DNA of 64,000 bases from the NCBI GenBank assembly GCA_023206055.1, contig CP065367.1, forward strand, positions 1,178,001-1,242,000, in the 5' to 3' direction. Origin of the DNA: Vibrio cyclitrophicus. GTDB lineage: Bacteria > Pseudomonadota > Gammaproteobacteria > Enterobacterales > Vibrionaceae. The position numbers were made by a program, and so were the translations under genes. Under the pieces are notes generated by a model. That model was not told the DNA's origin. It did no database searches and worked only from the letters and a program-made list of their open reading frames with translations. This document shows positions 26,654 through 35,581 of this stretch, in pieces (the first letter of the stretch is position 1; every line of letters starts with the position of its first letter).

Positions 26654-27511
26654 ATGCATAAGTCATCACCGCATAAGTCCTATAAACATAAATTGGATAA
26701 GCACAAGCTATTGGCGTTAGATCTCGATGGGACGGTGCTCAACTCGCAGCACACTATTAGCCAAGAGTTAGTCGAAGCCATCAAGCAAGTCGCTCAACAC
26801 ACTCATGTGGTTATCGTTACGGGTCGCCATCATGTCGCGGCAAAACCTTATTACGATCAGCTTGGTTTATCGACTCCAATAATTTGTTGCAATGGCACTT
26901 ACATCTTTGATTACCAGAACGATACGGTCATTCAAGAAAACGCAATCGACAAAGAAATTGCGGCTGAGTTTATCACCCTATCTCAAGCTCATGATCTGAA
27001 GATGGTGATGTATGTGCGTGATGCAATGCTCTACTCGAGAGCACGCCCTATTGAATACATGGAAGCGCTACTGACGTGGTCTCAAACCTTTCCAGAAAGC
27101 CAGCGACCAAACATTCAAAAGGTCGACGACTTCCAACATGAAGCACAAATTTCAGAGTATGTGTGGAAGTTTGTCGTTGAAGGTGAAGTAAACACATTCG
27201 CAGAGATGCCTTTTGTGAAAGAGAACTTCAACGGCGAACGATCTTGGATCGATCGCGTCGATTTCGCAGCGAAAGGAAACAGCAAAGGCAATGCGTTGAC
27301 TTGCTACATCGAACCTCTAGGCATCAATCTAGACGAGTGCATCGCCGTAGGAGACAACCATAACGATATCTCAATGCTTAAGGCCGTTGGTCTCGGCGTT
27401 GCGATGCAAAATGCCGACGATACGGTAAAGGGTGCTGCCAACCTGATCACACAAAAAAATAACGATGATGAGACAGGGCTCGCGGAACTCTTACACCGCT
27501 TATTTACCTAA
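26654..27511 (+). CDS. Cof-type HAD-IIB sugar phosphatase, copy 1
   Basis: The 285-residue protein belongs to the HAD superfamily of YidA/Cof type. Motif I is LALDLDGTV, motif II IVTGRHH, motif III the Lys in FAAKGNSKG, and motif IV VGDNHNDISML, so it is a competent phosphatase. It starts with a His/Lys-rich extension of about 17 residues that its paralogue at 37500-38321 lacks. The ATG is supported by AAGG 8 bases upstream. Location between two epimerase/kinase genes suggests it trims a sugar phosphate of this pathway, but the substrate is unknown. Confidence 0.85.
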   Translation: MHKSSPHKSYKHKLDKHKLLALDLDGTVLNSQHTISQELVEAIKQVAQHTHVVIVTGRHHVAAKPYYDQLGLSTPIICCNGTYIFDYQNDTVIQENAIDKEIAAEFITLSQAHDLKMVMYVRDAMLYSRARPIEYMEALLTWSQTFPESQRPNIQKVDDFQHEAQISEYVWKFVVEGEVNTFAEMPFVKENFNGERSWIDRVDFAAKGNSKGNALTCYIEPLGINLDECIAVGDNHNDISMLKAVGLGVAMQNADDTVKGAANLITQKNNDDETGLAELLHRLFT

Positions 27512-27554
27512 CCTGCGCGTTTCTTGATAGCCGTTTATTTTATAAGAGAATTTT

Positions 27555-28043
27555 ATGTTAGTCGGAAATACTCAACTTACTCAAATCAGCAAATCGTATC
27601 CTGTCGTTATTCAAAACGTGCTTGAATACTTGAACAGCATCGACAAAGAACAACTCGCTCTAGGTCGCCATGAGCTGCCAGGTTTTGATTCAAAACAAGC
27701 ATGGTATGTTGTACTGGAATACGACAAAGAGCCACTAGGTAACTTCCAACCTGAAGTCCATAAATACCATTCTGACCTGCAGATCGTTCTGGAAGGTTCT
27801 GAAGTGATGGCTTGGGCAGTCGATACAGGCGAACACAGCAACGCACAGCCTTACAACCAAGAACGTGATCTTCAATTCTACGAATATCCGGGAATTGAAC
27901 TGAGCTTCATCCATGCAAAACGCAATCAATTTTATTTGTTCACGCCAAATATTGTACACATCACCAATATTGAAAATGATGACAGCCAACCAGTAAGAAA
28001 ACTGGTGGTGAAGATTCACAACGATTTACTGGAAGCCAAATAA
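27555..28043 (+). CDS. yiaL: YhcH/YjgK/YiaL family protein
   Basis: The 162-residue beta-rich cupin-like protein belongs to the YhcH/YjgK/YiaL (DUF386) family. LPGFDSKQAWYVVLEYDKEP, EVHKYHSDLQIVLEGSEVMAW and FLFTPNIVHI-like stretches with conserved His residues fit the family. Members are found in sialic acid and yia operons and are proposed to be sugar anomerases or isomerases. The exact role is unknown. Its stop overlaps the kinase ATG by one base, so the two are translationally coupled. Confidence 0.85.
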   Translation: MLVGNTQLTQISKSYPVVIQNVLEYLNSIDKEQLALGRHELPGFDSKQAWYVVLEYDKEPLGNFQPEVHKYHSDLQIVLEGSEVMAWAVDTGEHSNAQPYNQERDLQFYEYPGIELSFIHAKRNQFYLFTPNIVHITNIENDDSQPVRKLVVKIHNDLLEAK

Positions 28044-29536
28044 TGAATTACTACATCGGAATTGATTCTGGCGGCACTTTTATGAAAGCCGCGTTGTTTA
28101 ACGCAAAAGGTGAGCAACAAGGCCTTGCTCGCGTATCGGCGAGCGTCATTAACGAGAAGCAAGGCTGGGTAGAGCGTGACCTCGATGCCTTATGGGGAAA
28201 CGCGGTCGACGTCATTAAACAGCTTCTAGATACCACAAAAGTCGATCCATTAGACATCAAAGGTTTAAGCATTTCAGCCCAAGGCAAAGGCGTTTACCTG
28301 CTTGATAAAAAGGGACAAAACCTTGGTCATGGCATTATGTCTTCAGACTCGCGTTCGCTGCCCATTGTTAAAGAGTGGCTAGAGCAAGGTAAAGCACAAG
28401 AGATCTACCCAACCACACTGCAAACACTTTGGACAGGTCACCCGGTTTCTATCATTCGTTGGATCAAAGACAACGATGCAGAGCGTTATAACAACATTGG
28501 CGCAGTGATGATGTCTCACGACTATCTTCGCTATCGTTTAACGGGCGAAGTGGCCGCAGAACTGACCAATATTTCAGAAAGTAACTTTTTCAACGCCATT
28601 ACTAGTAAGTATGACAAAGCCCTTCTAAAAACATTTGGTATCGAAGAAATTTGGGATTCGCTCCCTCCGGTAGTGAAACCTCAGCAACAAGCAGGGAAAA
28701 TCACAGCAGCAGTATCAAAAGAGACAGGCCTTGCACTTGGAACACCTGTATTTGGCGGGTTGTTTGATGTGGTATCAACCGCGATCTGTTCTGGAATCAA
28801 CTCTTCTGAAGACACACTGAATTACGTAATGGGCACTTGGGCGGTCACATCTGGAATCTCAAAGCAAGTGACTCAAGAAGCGCACAACTTTGTCTATGGC
28901 CATTACGCTGTCGATGGTGAATACATCATTCATGAAGCAAGCCCTACCTCTGCAGGCAATTATGAATGGTTCGCCGATTACCTTGGTGACAATGGTCAAC
29001 TCGACCACCAGCAAAACCAAGCATTAGTTGAAGCATTAGACACGGCATCAAGCAGCCTCTATTTCGTGCCATTTCTTTACGGTTCTAACCAAGGTCTCGG
29101 CTTGAAGTCAGGCTTCTACGGGCTGCAATCGCACCATACAAAAGGTCACCTGATTCAAGCCATTTGGGAAGGTATTTTGTTCTGTCACAACATACACCTT
29201 GAACGTATGCGTCAGCGTTTTCCGAAAGCAAACGTATTGAAAGTGACCGGCGGCCCAGCGTCTAGCTCGGTATGGATGCAAATGCTGGCTGACCTAACCG
29301 GTATGACGGTTGAAATATCAGACGTTGATGAAACGGGCTCATTAGGCGCAGCCATGATGGCGATGGTGGGAGCTGGCGAATTCACATCACTAGAAGAATG
29401 CACGCAAGCCATTACCAATTCTGCATCACGTGTTGAACCAAACCCTGAACATTACGACCTATACCAAACAAAATATAAGCACTATCAAAGACTGGTGCAG
29501 TTGTTCAAACAATTTGAGGATGAAATGAATGTCTAA
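28043..29536 (+). CDS. lyxK: FGGY-family carbohydrate kinase (L-xylulose/3-keto-L-gulonate kinase type)
   Basis: The 497-residue ATP-dependent sugar kinase has N-terminal IGIDSGGTFMKAALF, the Asp region LISSD-like IMSSDSRSLP and the C-terminal FGGY signature region VTGGPASSSVWMQMLADLTG. In E. coli the corresponding gene (lyxK/yiaP) encodes a kinase for L-xylulose that can also act on 3-keto-L-gulonate. In this pathway it must phosphorylate the reductase product before decarboxylation. It overlaps the decarboxylase gene by 8 bases. Confidence 0.88.
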   Translation: MNYYIGIDSGGTFMKAALFNAKGEQQGLARVSASVINEKQGWVERDLDALWGNAVDVIKQLLDTTKVDPLDIKGLSISAQGKGVYLLDKKGQNLGHGIMSSDSRSLPIVKEWLEQGKAQEIYPTTLQTLWTGHPVSIIRWIKDNDAERYNNIGAVMMSHDYLRYRLTGEVAAELTNISESNFFNAITSKYDKALLKTFGIEEIWDSLPPVVKPQQQAGKITAAVSKETGLALGTPVFGGLFDVVSTAICSGINSSEDTLNYVMGTWAVTSGISKQVTQEAHNFVYGHYAVDGEYIIHEASPTSAGNYEWFADYLGDNGQLDHQQNQALVEALDTASSSLYFVPFLYGSNQGLGLKSGFYGLQSHHTKGHLIQAIWEGILFCHNIHLERMRQRFPKANVLKVTGGPASSSVWMQMLADLTGMTVEISDVDETGSLGAAMMAMVGAGEFTSLEECTQAITNSASRVEPNPEHYDLYQTKYKHYQRLVQLFKQFEDEMNV

Positions 29537-30173
29537 GCCCTTATTACAAATGGCACTTGATGCCACTGATATCGACACTGCATTAGCCTCAATAGAGCAT
29601 GTTGCAGATAAGTTAGATGTGATTGAAATCGGGACGATTTTAGCCTTCGCCCACGGCGTAGATAGCGTAAGAATCCTACGAGAAAAATACCCAAGCCACA
29701 TCATTGTGTGTGATATGAAAATCACCGATGCCAGCGCTATTTTAACGCGTCTAGCAATGGAAGCGGGTGCCAACTGGGTAACCGTGAGTGCAGCGGCTCA
29801 TATCGAAACAATACGTTCAGCCAAAAAAGTGACTGACGAATTTGGTGGCGAAGTACAAATTGAGCTCTATGGACACTGGACTCTAGACGACGCAAGAGCA
29901 TGGGTCGACATGGGTATTAAACAAGCAATTTATCACCGCTCACGTGATGCCGAGCTCGCAGGAGTGAGCTGGACCGAAGAAGATTTGATAAAAATGCAGA
30001 AATTATCGGATATTGGAATTGAACTATCCATAACTGGTGGTATTGTGCCAGACGATCTGCATTTGTTTAAGAATCTGTCTGCAAAGTCATTTATTGCTGG
30101 TCGTGCATTAGCCGGTAGCAATGGCCGTGACATCGCAGAAAACTTCCATACTGAAATAGGTAAACACTGGTAG
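29529..30173 (+). CDS. sgbH: 3-keto-L-gulonate-6-phosphate decarboxylase, copy 1
   Basis: The 214-residue enzyme of the orotidine-phosphate decarboxylase suprafamily converts 3-keto-L-gulonate-6-P to L-xylulose-5-P and CO2. Active-site residues visible are Asp in MALDATD, Glu in VIEIGTIL, Asp-x-Lys-x-x-Asp in VCDMKITD, and His/Arg in IYHRSRDAELAGVSW. It overlaps lyxK by 8 bases and is followed after 7 bases by the IclR gene. A paralogue lies at 36848-37495. Confidence 0.93.
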   Translation: MSKPLLQMALDATDIDTALASIEHVADKLDVIEIGTILAFAHGVDSVRILREKYPSHIIVCDMKITDASAILTRLAMEAGANWVTVSAAAHIETIRSAKKVTDEFGGEVQIELYGHWTLDDARAWVDMGIKQAIYHRSRDAELAGVSWTEEDLIKMQKLSDIGIELSITGGIVPDDLHLFKNLSAKSFIAGRALAGSNGRDIAENFHTEIGKHW

Positions 30174-30180
30174 CACATAT

Positions 30181-30939
30181 ATGAGTGAGCAAATTAAATC
30201 GTTGTCTAAAGCACTGACCGTATTGGAATTCCTTGGGAACTACCCGAATGGCGTTTCTCTACAAAAAGTGTCTGAAGGGACAGGCTTCAACAAGTCTTCT
30301 GTCCACCGTATTTTAGCGACGTTTGAAGCCTCTGGTTATGTTGCTCAAATGTGTTCAGGTAAAGAATATCGCTTAACAATGAAGTTGGTTCAGCTAGGAC
30401 ATGCTGCTATCAACTCTGATGTCACTGGCACGGTTAAGCCATATCTATCTGAACTGCTCGACGATGTGAATGAAACGGTAAACTTTCTCTCTTTTGATGC
30501 TGACAACATCATTTTTAAAGATAAGTTCGAACCTGTTAACTCTGCCTTTAGAACTCGAACCTACGTAGGGCTACATTCACCAATGTACTGCTCTGCTGCA
30601 GGTAAATGTTACCTCGCATTCAGCTCAGAGAGCGTTCGAGAAACCTACTGGCAACGCAATGTCAGCACGATGAAACCGTTAACTGAGAATACGATTCTCG
30701 ATAAGTCTCAGTTTTTTGATGTTCTCGATAAAATCAAAGCGCGTGGTTATGCGCTCGATGATGAAGAGAACGAAGCGGGTATCTCTTGTGTTGCTGTTCC
30801 TATTTTTGACAAGAACAAATCTCCTGTATACGCGGTAAGTGTCTCGTCGCTTACGCCCAAAATGAAAGCACTCGGCTACGAAGAAATTGCTAGCAGAATT
30901 CAAGACATTACAACGCGTATAGAACAACAACTCTTTTAA
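30181..30939 (+). CDS. IclR-family regulator of the diketogulonate operon (YiaJ-like)
   Basis: The 252-residue regulator has an N-terminal winged helix (GVSLQKVSEGTGFNKSSVHRILATFEASGYV) and a C-terminal IclR effector domain (HSPMYCSAAGKCYLAF, DDEENEAGISCVAVPIFD). In E. coli YiaJ represses yiaK-S from a divergent position. Here the regulator is inside the operon, between the decarboxylase and 3-epimerase genes, so it would control its own level. Candidate binding palindromes lie at 21878-21892 and 22011-22025. Confidence 0.88.
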   Translation: MSEQIKSLSKALTVLEFLGNYPNGVSLQKVSEGTGFNKSSVHRILATFEASGYVAQMCSGKEYRLTMKLVQLGHAAINSDVTGTVKPYLSELLDDVNETVNFLSFDADNIIFKDKFEPVNSAFRTRTYVGLHSPMYCSAAGKCYLAFSSESVRETYWQRNVSTMKPLTENTILDKSQFFDVLDKIKARGYALDDEENEAGISCVAVPIFDKNKSPVYAVSVSSLTPKMKALGYEEIASRIQDITTRIEQQLF

Positions 30940-30948
30940 GGAAAAAGA

Positions 30949-31818
30949 ATGTTTGATTCTAAAAACAAATTCAGATTAGGTATTTACGAAAAAGCGATGC
31001 CAACTTCCCTGACATGGGAAGAGCGTTTGATTCATGCGAAAGAAGCGGGCTTCGATTTTGTAGAAATTTCTGTCGATGAGACCGATGAGCGACGTGCTCG
31101 TTTGGATTGGTCTGATGAAGAAATTTACGAGCTTCGTCGCCTTTGTGAAAAGCACCAAATGCCTTTCCAATCGATGTGTTTAAGCGCGCATCGTAAATTC
31201 CCGTTTGGCTCTATGGATGAAGCTATTCGCACTGAATCGCTGATCATTATGGAGAAAGCGATTTCATTAGCATACAAACTGGGTATTCGTTGTATTCAAA
31301 TGGCGGGCTACGACGTGTATTACGAGCCACAATCGGCTACAACTCACGCTCGCTTCATTGAAGGCATGCAACAAGCCACCAAAATGGCGGAGCGTGCAGG
31401 TATCATGTTAGGTGTGGAGATCATGGATACCCCGTACCTTAACTCTCTGAGCAAATTTGAAGTACTTAAGCGTGAAATCCCATCACCTTACTTCATGGCT
31501 TACCCAGACGTAGGTAATATTTCTGGTTGGAACTACGACGTGTGTACCGAGCTAAAATTGAGCCGCGATCACCTAGTACAAGTCCACCTTAAAGACACGC
31601 TACGAGTTTCAGAAACCTGTAAAGGTCAGTTCAGAGATCTGGTGATTGGTGAAGGCCAAGTCGACTTCCCTGCTATTTTCAAAACACTCGCTGAAATTGA
31701 TTACAGCGCACCATTAGTGATTGAAATGTGGGCTCAAAATGACAACTGGTTAGACGATATCAAACAAGCAAAAGCAACGTTGAAATCTATCGCTAACCAA
31801 TCTGGCTTTGAACTGTAA
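30949..31818 (+). CDS. sgbU: L-xylulose-5-phosphate 3-epimerase (SgbU/UlaE family), copy 1
   Basis: This TIM-barrel epimerase of 289 residues turns L-xylulose-5-P into L-ribulose-5-P. Metal ligands can be read in GVEIMDTPYLNSLSK, AYPDVGNISGWN, VQVHLKDT and LVIEMWAQ. TAAGGA lies 7 bases before the ATG. The paralogue in the ula operon (35958-36839) is very similar along its whole length. It is followed 10 bases later by a small unassigned gene. Confidence 0.93.
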   Translation: MFDSKNKFRLGIYEKAMPTSLTWEERLIHAKEAGFDFVEISVDETDERRARLDWSDEEIYELRRLCEKHQMPFQSMCLSAHRKFPFGSMDEAIRTESLIIMEKAISLAYKLGIRCIQMAGYDVYYEPQSATTHARFIEGMQQATKMAERAGIMLGVEIMDTPYLNSLSKFEVLKREIPSPYFMAYPDVGNISGWNYDVCTELKLSRDHLVQVHLKDTLRVSETCKGQFRDLVIGEGQVDFPAIFKTLAEIDYSAPLVIEMWAQNDNWLDDIKQAKATLKSIANQSGFEL

Positions 31819-31828
31819 GGAAACGACC

Positions 31829-32152
31829 ATGACAATTTTTCGCACCGCTTTTTTCGAAGCTGATTTAACTGAAGAACAAAAACAAGACTTCTACCAATAC
31901 ATGGAAAACGAGGTCGCGCCTATTATTCGCACATTTCCGAATAACCAAGGGTTAACGCTGAATAAGCCTGAAGCGATTGAAGCTGAAAGCCATAAAAACC
32001 TGCTGCTTATGATGCAACACAGTTACGAAAACGAGTCAGCAATGGCTGCTGCTTTAGATTCTGAGCAACGAATCAAAAGTATGCATGCGACCAAAGTGAT
32101 TATTGAGAAATACAACATTCATGTTCATCACATCAATTTTGTACGTGATTAA
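31829..32152 (+). CDS. Small dimeric alpha/beta-barrel-like protein, last gene of the operon
   Basis: I do not recognise a named family with confidence. The 107-residue, acidic, cytoplasmic protein starts at 31829 with AGGAAA upstream. The pattern of a beta strand (MTIFRTAFFEADL), a helix (QKQDFYQYMENEVAPIIRTF), a strand region and a helix (ESAMAAALDSEQRIKSMHATKVIIEKYNI) resembles ferredoxin-like dimeric barrels such as ABM or mutarotase proteins. It is the last gene before the terminator at 32193. A role as sugar mutarotase or isomerase helper is only a guess. Confidence 0.65.
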   Translation: MTIFRTAFFEADLTEEQKQDFYQYMENEVAPIIRTFPNNQGLTLNKPEAIEAESHKNLLLMMQHSYENESAMAAALDSEQRIKSMHATKVIIEKYNIHVHHINFVRD

Positions 32153-32192
32153 CGGCTGAATAGGCAATACACCGTAAAGTCTCAATCGAAAA

Positions 32193-32218
32193 GCAGAAGA
32201 TCATCTTCTGCTTTTTTT
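32193..32218 (+). terminator. Terminator of the diketogulonate operon
   Basis: GCAGAAG (32193-32199), loop ATCAT-like, CTTCTGC (32205-32211), then seven T. It separates the operon from the permease gene. Confidence 0.9.
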
Positions 32219-32241
32219 ATCGCTATTGATAAGGAATCACT

Positions 32242-33441
32242 ATGAGAGTATTCCCGTTAAAAGACGTCCCACTGGTCTTACTGTCTTTGATCTTTTTTAT
32301 CTGGGGACTCATTACCGTTTCAAGTAACTCCCTAATTCCCTATTACAAAGAAGCTTTCTCTCTCGATTATAAAATGGCGATGCTCTTTCCCATGGCCTTT
32401 TTTATTACGCGAATAACCGTATCGCTTCCTACGTCATTTGTGATGGCGAAAGTGGGTTATAGAAGTACATTGAAGTTCTGTTTAATGTGGTGCCTTTTCG
32501 GCTGCCTAGCCATGGCATATTTGGTCCGAGGAGAACAACTGCTTTCAACCCTGCTTGGTATCTTGTTGATGGCCTCAGGAGTATCGGCCATTCAAGTTGT
32601 GAGTTCACCTTATGTATCACTACTCTCGACACCTGATAAGAGCGTTATACGTCAAAGTGTGGCGACAGCATCGAACTCGGTTGGCACTGTGCTTGGCCCG
32701 TTGGTACTTACCGCAGTGATCCTCGTAGCGACAAGTTTTAACGTTGACAACACCGCTCATCAAGTTTCGTATCTGTTCTTACTCATCGCCCTGTTCTTTT
32801 TCGGCTTGCTGGTATTTTTTAGTAAAATGACGCTTCCAGATATCAAACCAAAACAGATGACTGGCTTTTGGCGAGGATTAACGCATCTAATTAAAAATCA
32901 GCAGTTTATGAAGTTAGCGTTGGTACTCTTGCTGTACATAGGTGTAGAGGTCAGTTTTGGAACCTTTACTATTACATACCTTGCCGACCAGCAATATGGC
33001 GGCCTTGGTTTGGTATCCGCAACACAGATCATCGCTCTTTATTGGATATTCATGTTTGTTGGCAGAGTACTATTCGCAAAGTTCGGCAACACAGTAAACA
33101 AACATTATCTATTCTCACTGTCTTGCGTGATAGCGGCTTTGATTAGTGCCATTGCGATGTATCAAAATCATGTTTGGATAGGCTATTTGATGCTTTTCAT
33201 CGGACTGTGTAATTCAGCCCTCTACCCTATCATTTACGCACAAGCGCTACATGCGTCCGGTAAGCAAAGCTCACAAGGGGCAGCGATTCTAATCATGTGT
33301 TCAATTGGAGGGGTTATTTTGCCATTCGCACAGGCGAGCTTGATCGATGAGATATCGCTGAGCACGAGTTATATTACGCCTACATTAGCGTATCTATTGA
33401 TGGTGGTTTTGTATTGGTCGAGCTTAAAATATCGTATTTGA
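32242..33441 (+). CDS. MFS sugar permease, FucP-like
   Basis: The 399-residue inner-membrane major facilitator protein has about 12 helices. The start LVLLSLIFFIWGLITVSSNSLIPYYKEAFSL and the G-rich helix SVGTVLGPLVLTAV resemble the fucose/glucose-galactose (FucP/GluP) group of proton symporters. AAGGA precedes the ATG by 7 bases. It lies 90 bp downstream of the diketogulonate operon but after its terminator, so it needs its own promoter or readthrough. Substrate is unknown. A pentose, a rare ketose or a pathway side product would fit the context. Confidence 0.8.
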   Translation: MRVFPLKDVPLVLLSLIFFIWGLITVSSNSLIPYYKEAFSLDYKMAMLFPMAFFITRITVSLPTSFVMAKVGYRSTLKFCLMWCLFGCLAMAYLVRGEQLLSTLLGILLMASGVSAIQVVSSPYVSLLSTPDKSVIRQSVATASNSVGTVLGPLVLTAVILVATSFNVDNTAHQVSYLFLLIALFFFGLLVFFSKMTLPDIKPKQMTGFWRGLTHLIKNQQFMKLALVLLLYIGVEVSFGTFTITYLADQQYGGLGLVSATQIIALYWIFMFVGRVLFAKFGNTVNKHYLFSLSCVIAALISAIAMYQNHVWIGYLMLFIGLCNSALYPIIYAQALHASGKQSSQGAAILIMCSIGGVILPFAQASLIDEISLSTSYITPTLAYLLMVVLYWSSLKYRI

Positions 33442-33640
33442 ACCATCGGTTTAGATACGTCGCTTGGCTTGAAGAAGTAAAGAAGTTTAGGGGTAATCGA
33501 TAGCGAGACATTCGGCCTGATTGGCCTAGAGGTGAGAAAAAAGATACAGAGAATGGATGTAGTGCTTCTGATGTTAATTTGTGTCAGTGAGTGGCTAATC
33601 ACCACCACTGATCACACTTAACGCGGGTTTATTTAAGAAA

Positions 33641-33778
33641 TTAAACCCAAGCAGAAGCAACAAGTAGGATAATTGCACCCATGATAACGGTAGACTTAGC
33701 AAAAAATAGAACTTCATTCATTACTGAAGGTTTTGCTAGTGATGCGTTGTTTTCATTTGTGATTACTGTAGCGTTCAT
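33641..33778 (-). CDS. 45-residue single-helix membrane protein
   Basis: A short frame reads MNATVITNENNASLAKPSVM in its first 20 residues. It continues with a polar segment and ends in a hydrophobic helix (TVIMGAIILLVASAWV) at the very C-terminus. ATG, stop and a GAG-containing upstream stretch are consistent with a real small gene, and a GGGTTTA/TAAACCC hairpin overlaps the stop (33625-33648). Topology suggests a tail-anchored small inner-membrane protein. The family is not recognised. It fills part of a 586-bp stretch that otherwise seems empty. Confidence 0.55.
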   Translation of the reverse strand: MNATVITNENNASLAKPSVMNEVLFFAKSTVIMGAIILLVASAWV

Positions 33779-33963
33779 ACTGTGTTCTCATCGTTGTGTG
33801 ATCTGAGGTCAATTTTGCGCCGTTATGTGACCAAAGTCAATAATAACTGTAGTTTTATTACACAAAATCAAAACTCCAACTGAAGAGCACACCAACCAAA
33901 CAACGCCTCGAAACCTCTGCTTACTCCACGTGATTTTTCATTCAATCAACATCCGTTAGATAC

Positions 33964-34007
33964 AAAAAAAGCCCGAAGCCTGATACACAGAACACTTCGA
34001 GCCTTTG
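33964..34007 (-). terminator. Terminator of the rpe/HAD transcript
   Basis: On the minus strand an 11-bp stem with two G-U pairs (arms at 33968-33978 and 33996-34006) is followed by seven T. Confidence 0.75.
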
Positions 34008-34027
34008 TATAGCAATAGATACACAAC

Positions 34028-34699
34028 TTAATTCAATTGAGCTAACTCCGAGCGCATTGAATCGATAACTTGTCCATAATCTTCACTATCAAAAATAGCC
34101 GAGCCAGCGACAAACATATCCGCACCTGCTTCAGCAATCTCTTTTATGTTGTTAACTTTCACACCGCCATCAACTTCTAAGCGAATATCACGCCCAGATT
34201 CATTAATGCGTAATCTGATGGAACGTAGCTTATCAAGCGTAGTTGGGATGAAAGATTGACCGCCGAAGCCAGGGTTCACCGACATCACTAATATCAGGTC
34301 GACTTTATCCATGATGTAATCAAGATTACTCAATGGCGTTGCAGGGTTTAATACCACTCCGGCTTGGCAACCGTGCTCTTTGATTAACTGTAAAGTACGG
34401 TCAACATGCTCAGAGGCTTCTACATGAAACGTAATCATCGTCGCACCCGCCTCTGCAAATTGAGGGACCAGTTGATCAACAGGCTTCGCCATTAAATGCA
34501 CGTCAATCGGCGCTGTAATTCCATAATCTCGTAGTGCTTTTAATACTGGCGCACCAAAAGTCAGGTTGGGTACATAGTGGTTATCCATAACATCAAAATG
34601 AATAACATCAGCTCCAGCAACAAGAACGCGTTCTACATCCTCACCAAGACGCGCCAAATCAGCAGAAAGAATCGAAGGTGCGATAAGATATTGTTTCAT
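34028..34699 (-). CDS. Ribulose-phosphate 3-epimerase family protein
   Basis: The 223-residue TIM-barrel epimerase resembles Rpe, which interconverts D-ribulose-5-P and D-xylulose-5-P. PSILSADLARLGEDV, the metal ligands in VIHFDVMDNHYVPNLTFG, DVHLMA, MSVNPGFGGQSFI and LEVDGGVKVNNI are intact. AGGAAAAA precedes the ATG. This is probably an accessory copy tied to pentose/ascorbate use (D-xylulose-5-P is the end product here) rather than the housekeeping rpe, which in Vibrio normally sits with gph/trpS. A related allulose-6-P epimerase (AlsE) activity cannot be excluded. Confidence 0.85.
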   Translation of the reverse strand: MKQYLIAPSILSADLARLGEDVERVLVAGADVIHFDVMDNHYVPNLTFGAPVLKALRDYGITAPIDVHLMAKPVDQLVPQFAEAGATMITFHVEASEHVDRTLQLIKEHGCQAGVVLNPATPLSNLDYIMDKVDLILVMSVNPGFGGQSFIPTTLDKLRSIRLRINESGRDIRLEVDGGVKVNNIKEIAEAGADMFVAGSAIFDSEDYGQVIDSMRSELAQLN

Positions 34700-34735
34700 T
34701 TTTTTCCTAGTTATTTTTGTATCGTTAAATTCTAT

Positions 34736-35335
34736 TTAGCTCGCTGGAACAAATTTAGTTATCTGCCCGTTTTCAACCATGTAGCAATCCATGCCTGCCG
34801 ATGTCGCTGCGTGCTGGCCTATAATCGTATCTTCAAATACCACACAATCGTTCGGTTCAAGCTCTAACTGGCTAGCGACTTTCAGAAAAGTATCCGGGTT
34901 AGGTTTGTGATTTTCTACGTCATCTGAAGTCACAATCGTACGTATCATTGATGGGATATCGGTCGTCTTTAAAATCGCCCTTGCATGCTTGGCTTGAGCA
35001 CCAGTGCCGATACCTATCTTTTTTAACTGATACTGTTGCTGTAAGAGTGCGTATGTCTCTGGAATAACATCCCCTTTGTGCTCAATAGCCTCAAAGTTAG
35101 CGATTTTGTCCGAAGTAATTTGTTGAGCATCAAGAGTTAGATCGTAACGCTTAAGGATCTCTTGAGTCACTTTTCGCGATGGCATCCCACCAAGTTGATC
35201 GAGCCACTCTTTGTCGTAGGGAATACCAAACTTCTGACAAGTTTGTTCCCACGCATGAGCATGTGCCACCATAGAATTGACCAGAGTCCCATCGAGATCA
35301 AAAATAATTCCTTTATATTTATCTAACTTTGGCAT
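34736..35335 (-). CDS. HAD-IA sugar phosphatase, YqaB/beta-phosphoglucomutase-like
   Basis: The 199-residue HAD phosphatase has motif I IIFDLDGTLVNS, a helical cap, Thr in IGTGAQ, Lys in NHKPNPDTFLKVA and Asp in VFEDTIIG. E. coli YqaB removes phosphate from fructose-1-P and related sugars. The start at 35335 follows GAGAG by 7 bases. It forms a two-gene operon with the Rpe-like gene (36-bp gap) and is divergent from the small repeat protein at 35582. Confidence 0.82.
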   Translation of the reverse strand: MPKLDKYKGIIFDLDGTLVNSMVAHAHAWEQTCQKFGIPYDKEWLDQLGGMPSRKVTQEILKRYDLTLDAQQITSDKIANFEAIEHKGDVIPETYALLQQQYQLKKIGIGTGAQAKHARAILKTTDIPSMIRTIVTSDDVENHKPNPDTFLKVASQLELEPNDCVVFEDTIIGQHAATSAGMDCYMVENGQITKFVPAS

Positions 35336-35581
35336 CGTCAATCTCTCATATTGTTTTGAGACTCATACTACTAATCACCATACATAAAACCTATTCATGA
35401 TCGTCTTAATATGATCTTATTCAACAATCCGACAATTAAACGAATTGATGCAATAAAAGCCGTTGTTTTACTATTGAAATCATATTTTGAGCACATCTCA
35501 CCCATTTTTACTTAAACCAAGTAGAGTTGCATAAATTGAAGATGATATAGTCCACGAAAATCAAATACCTTGGACACGACC

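Noticed and set aside
22048..32152. Recent horizontal transfer of the diketogulonate operon.
   Set aside because: No integrase, tRNA, insertion sequence or clear composition change at its borders was seen.
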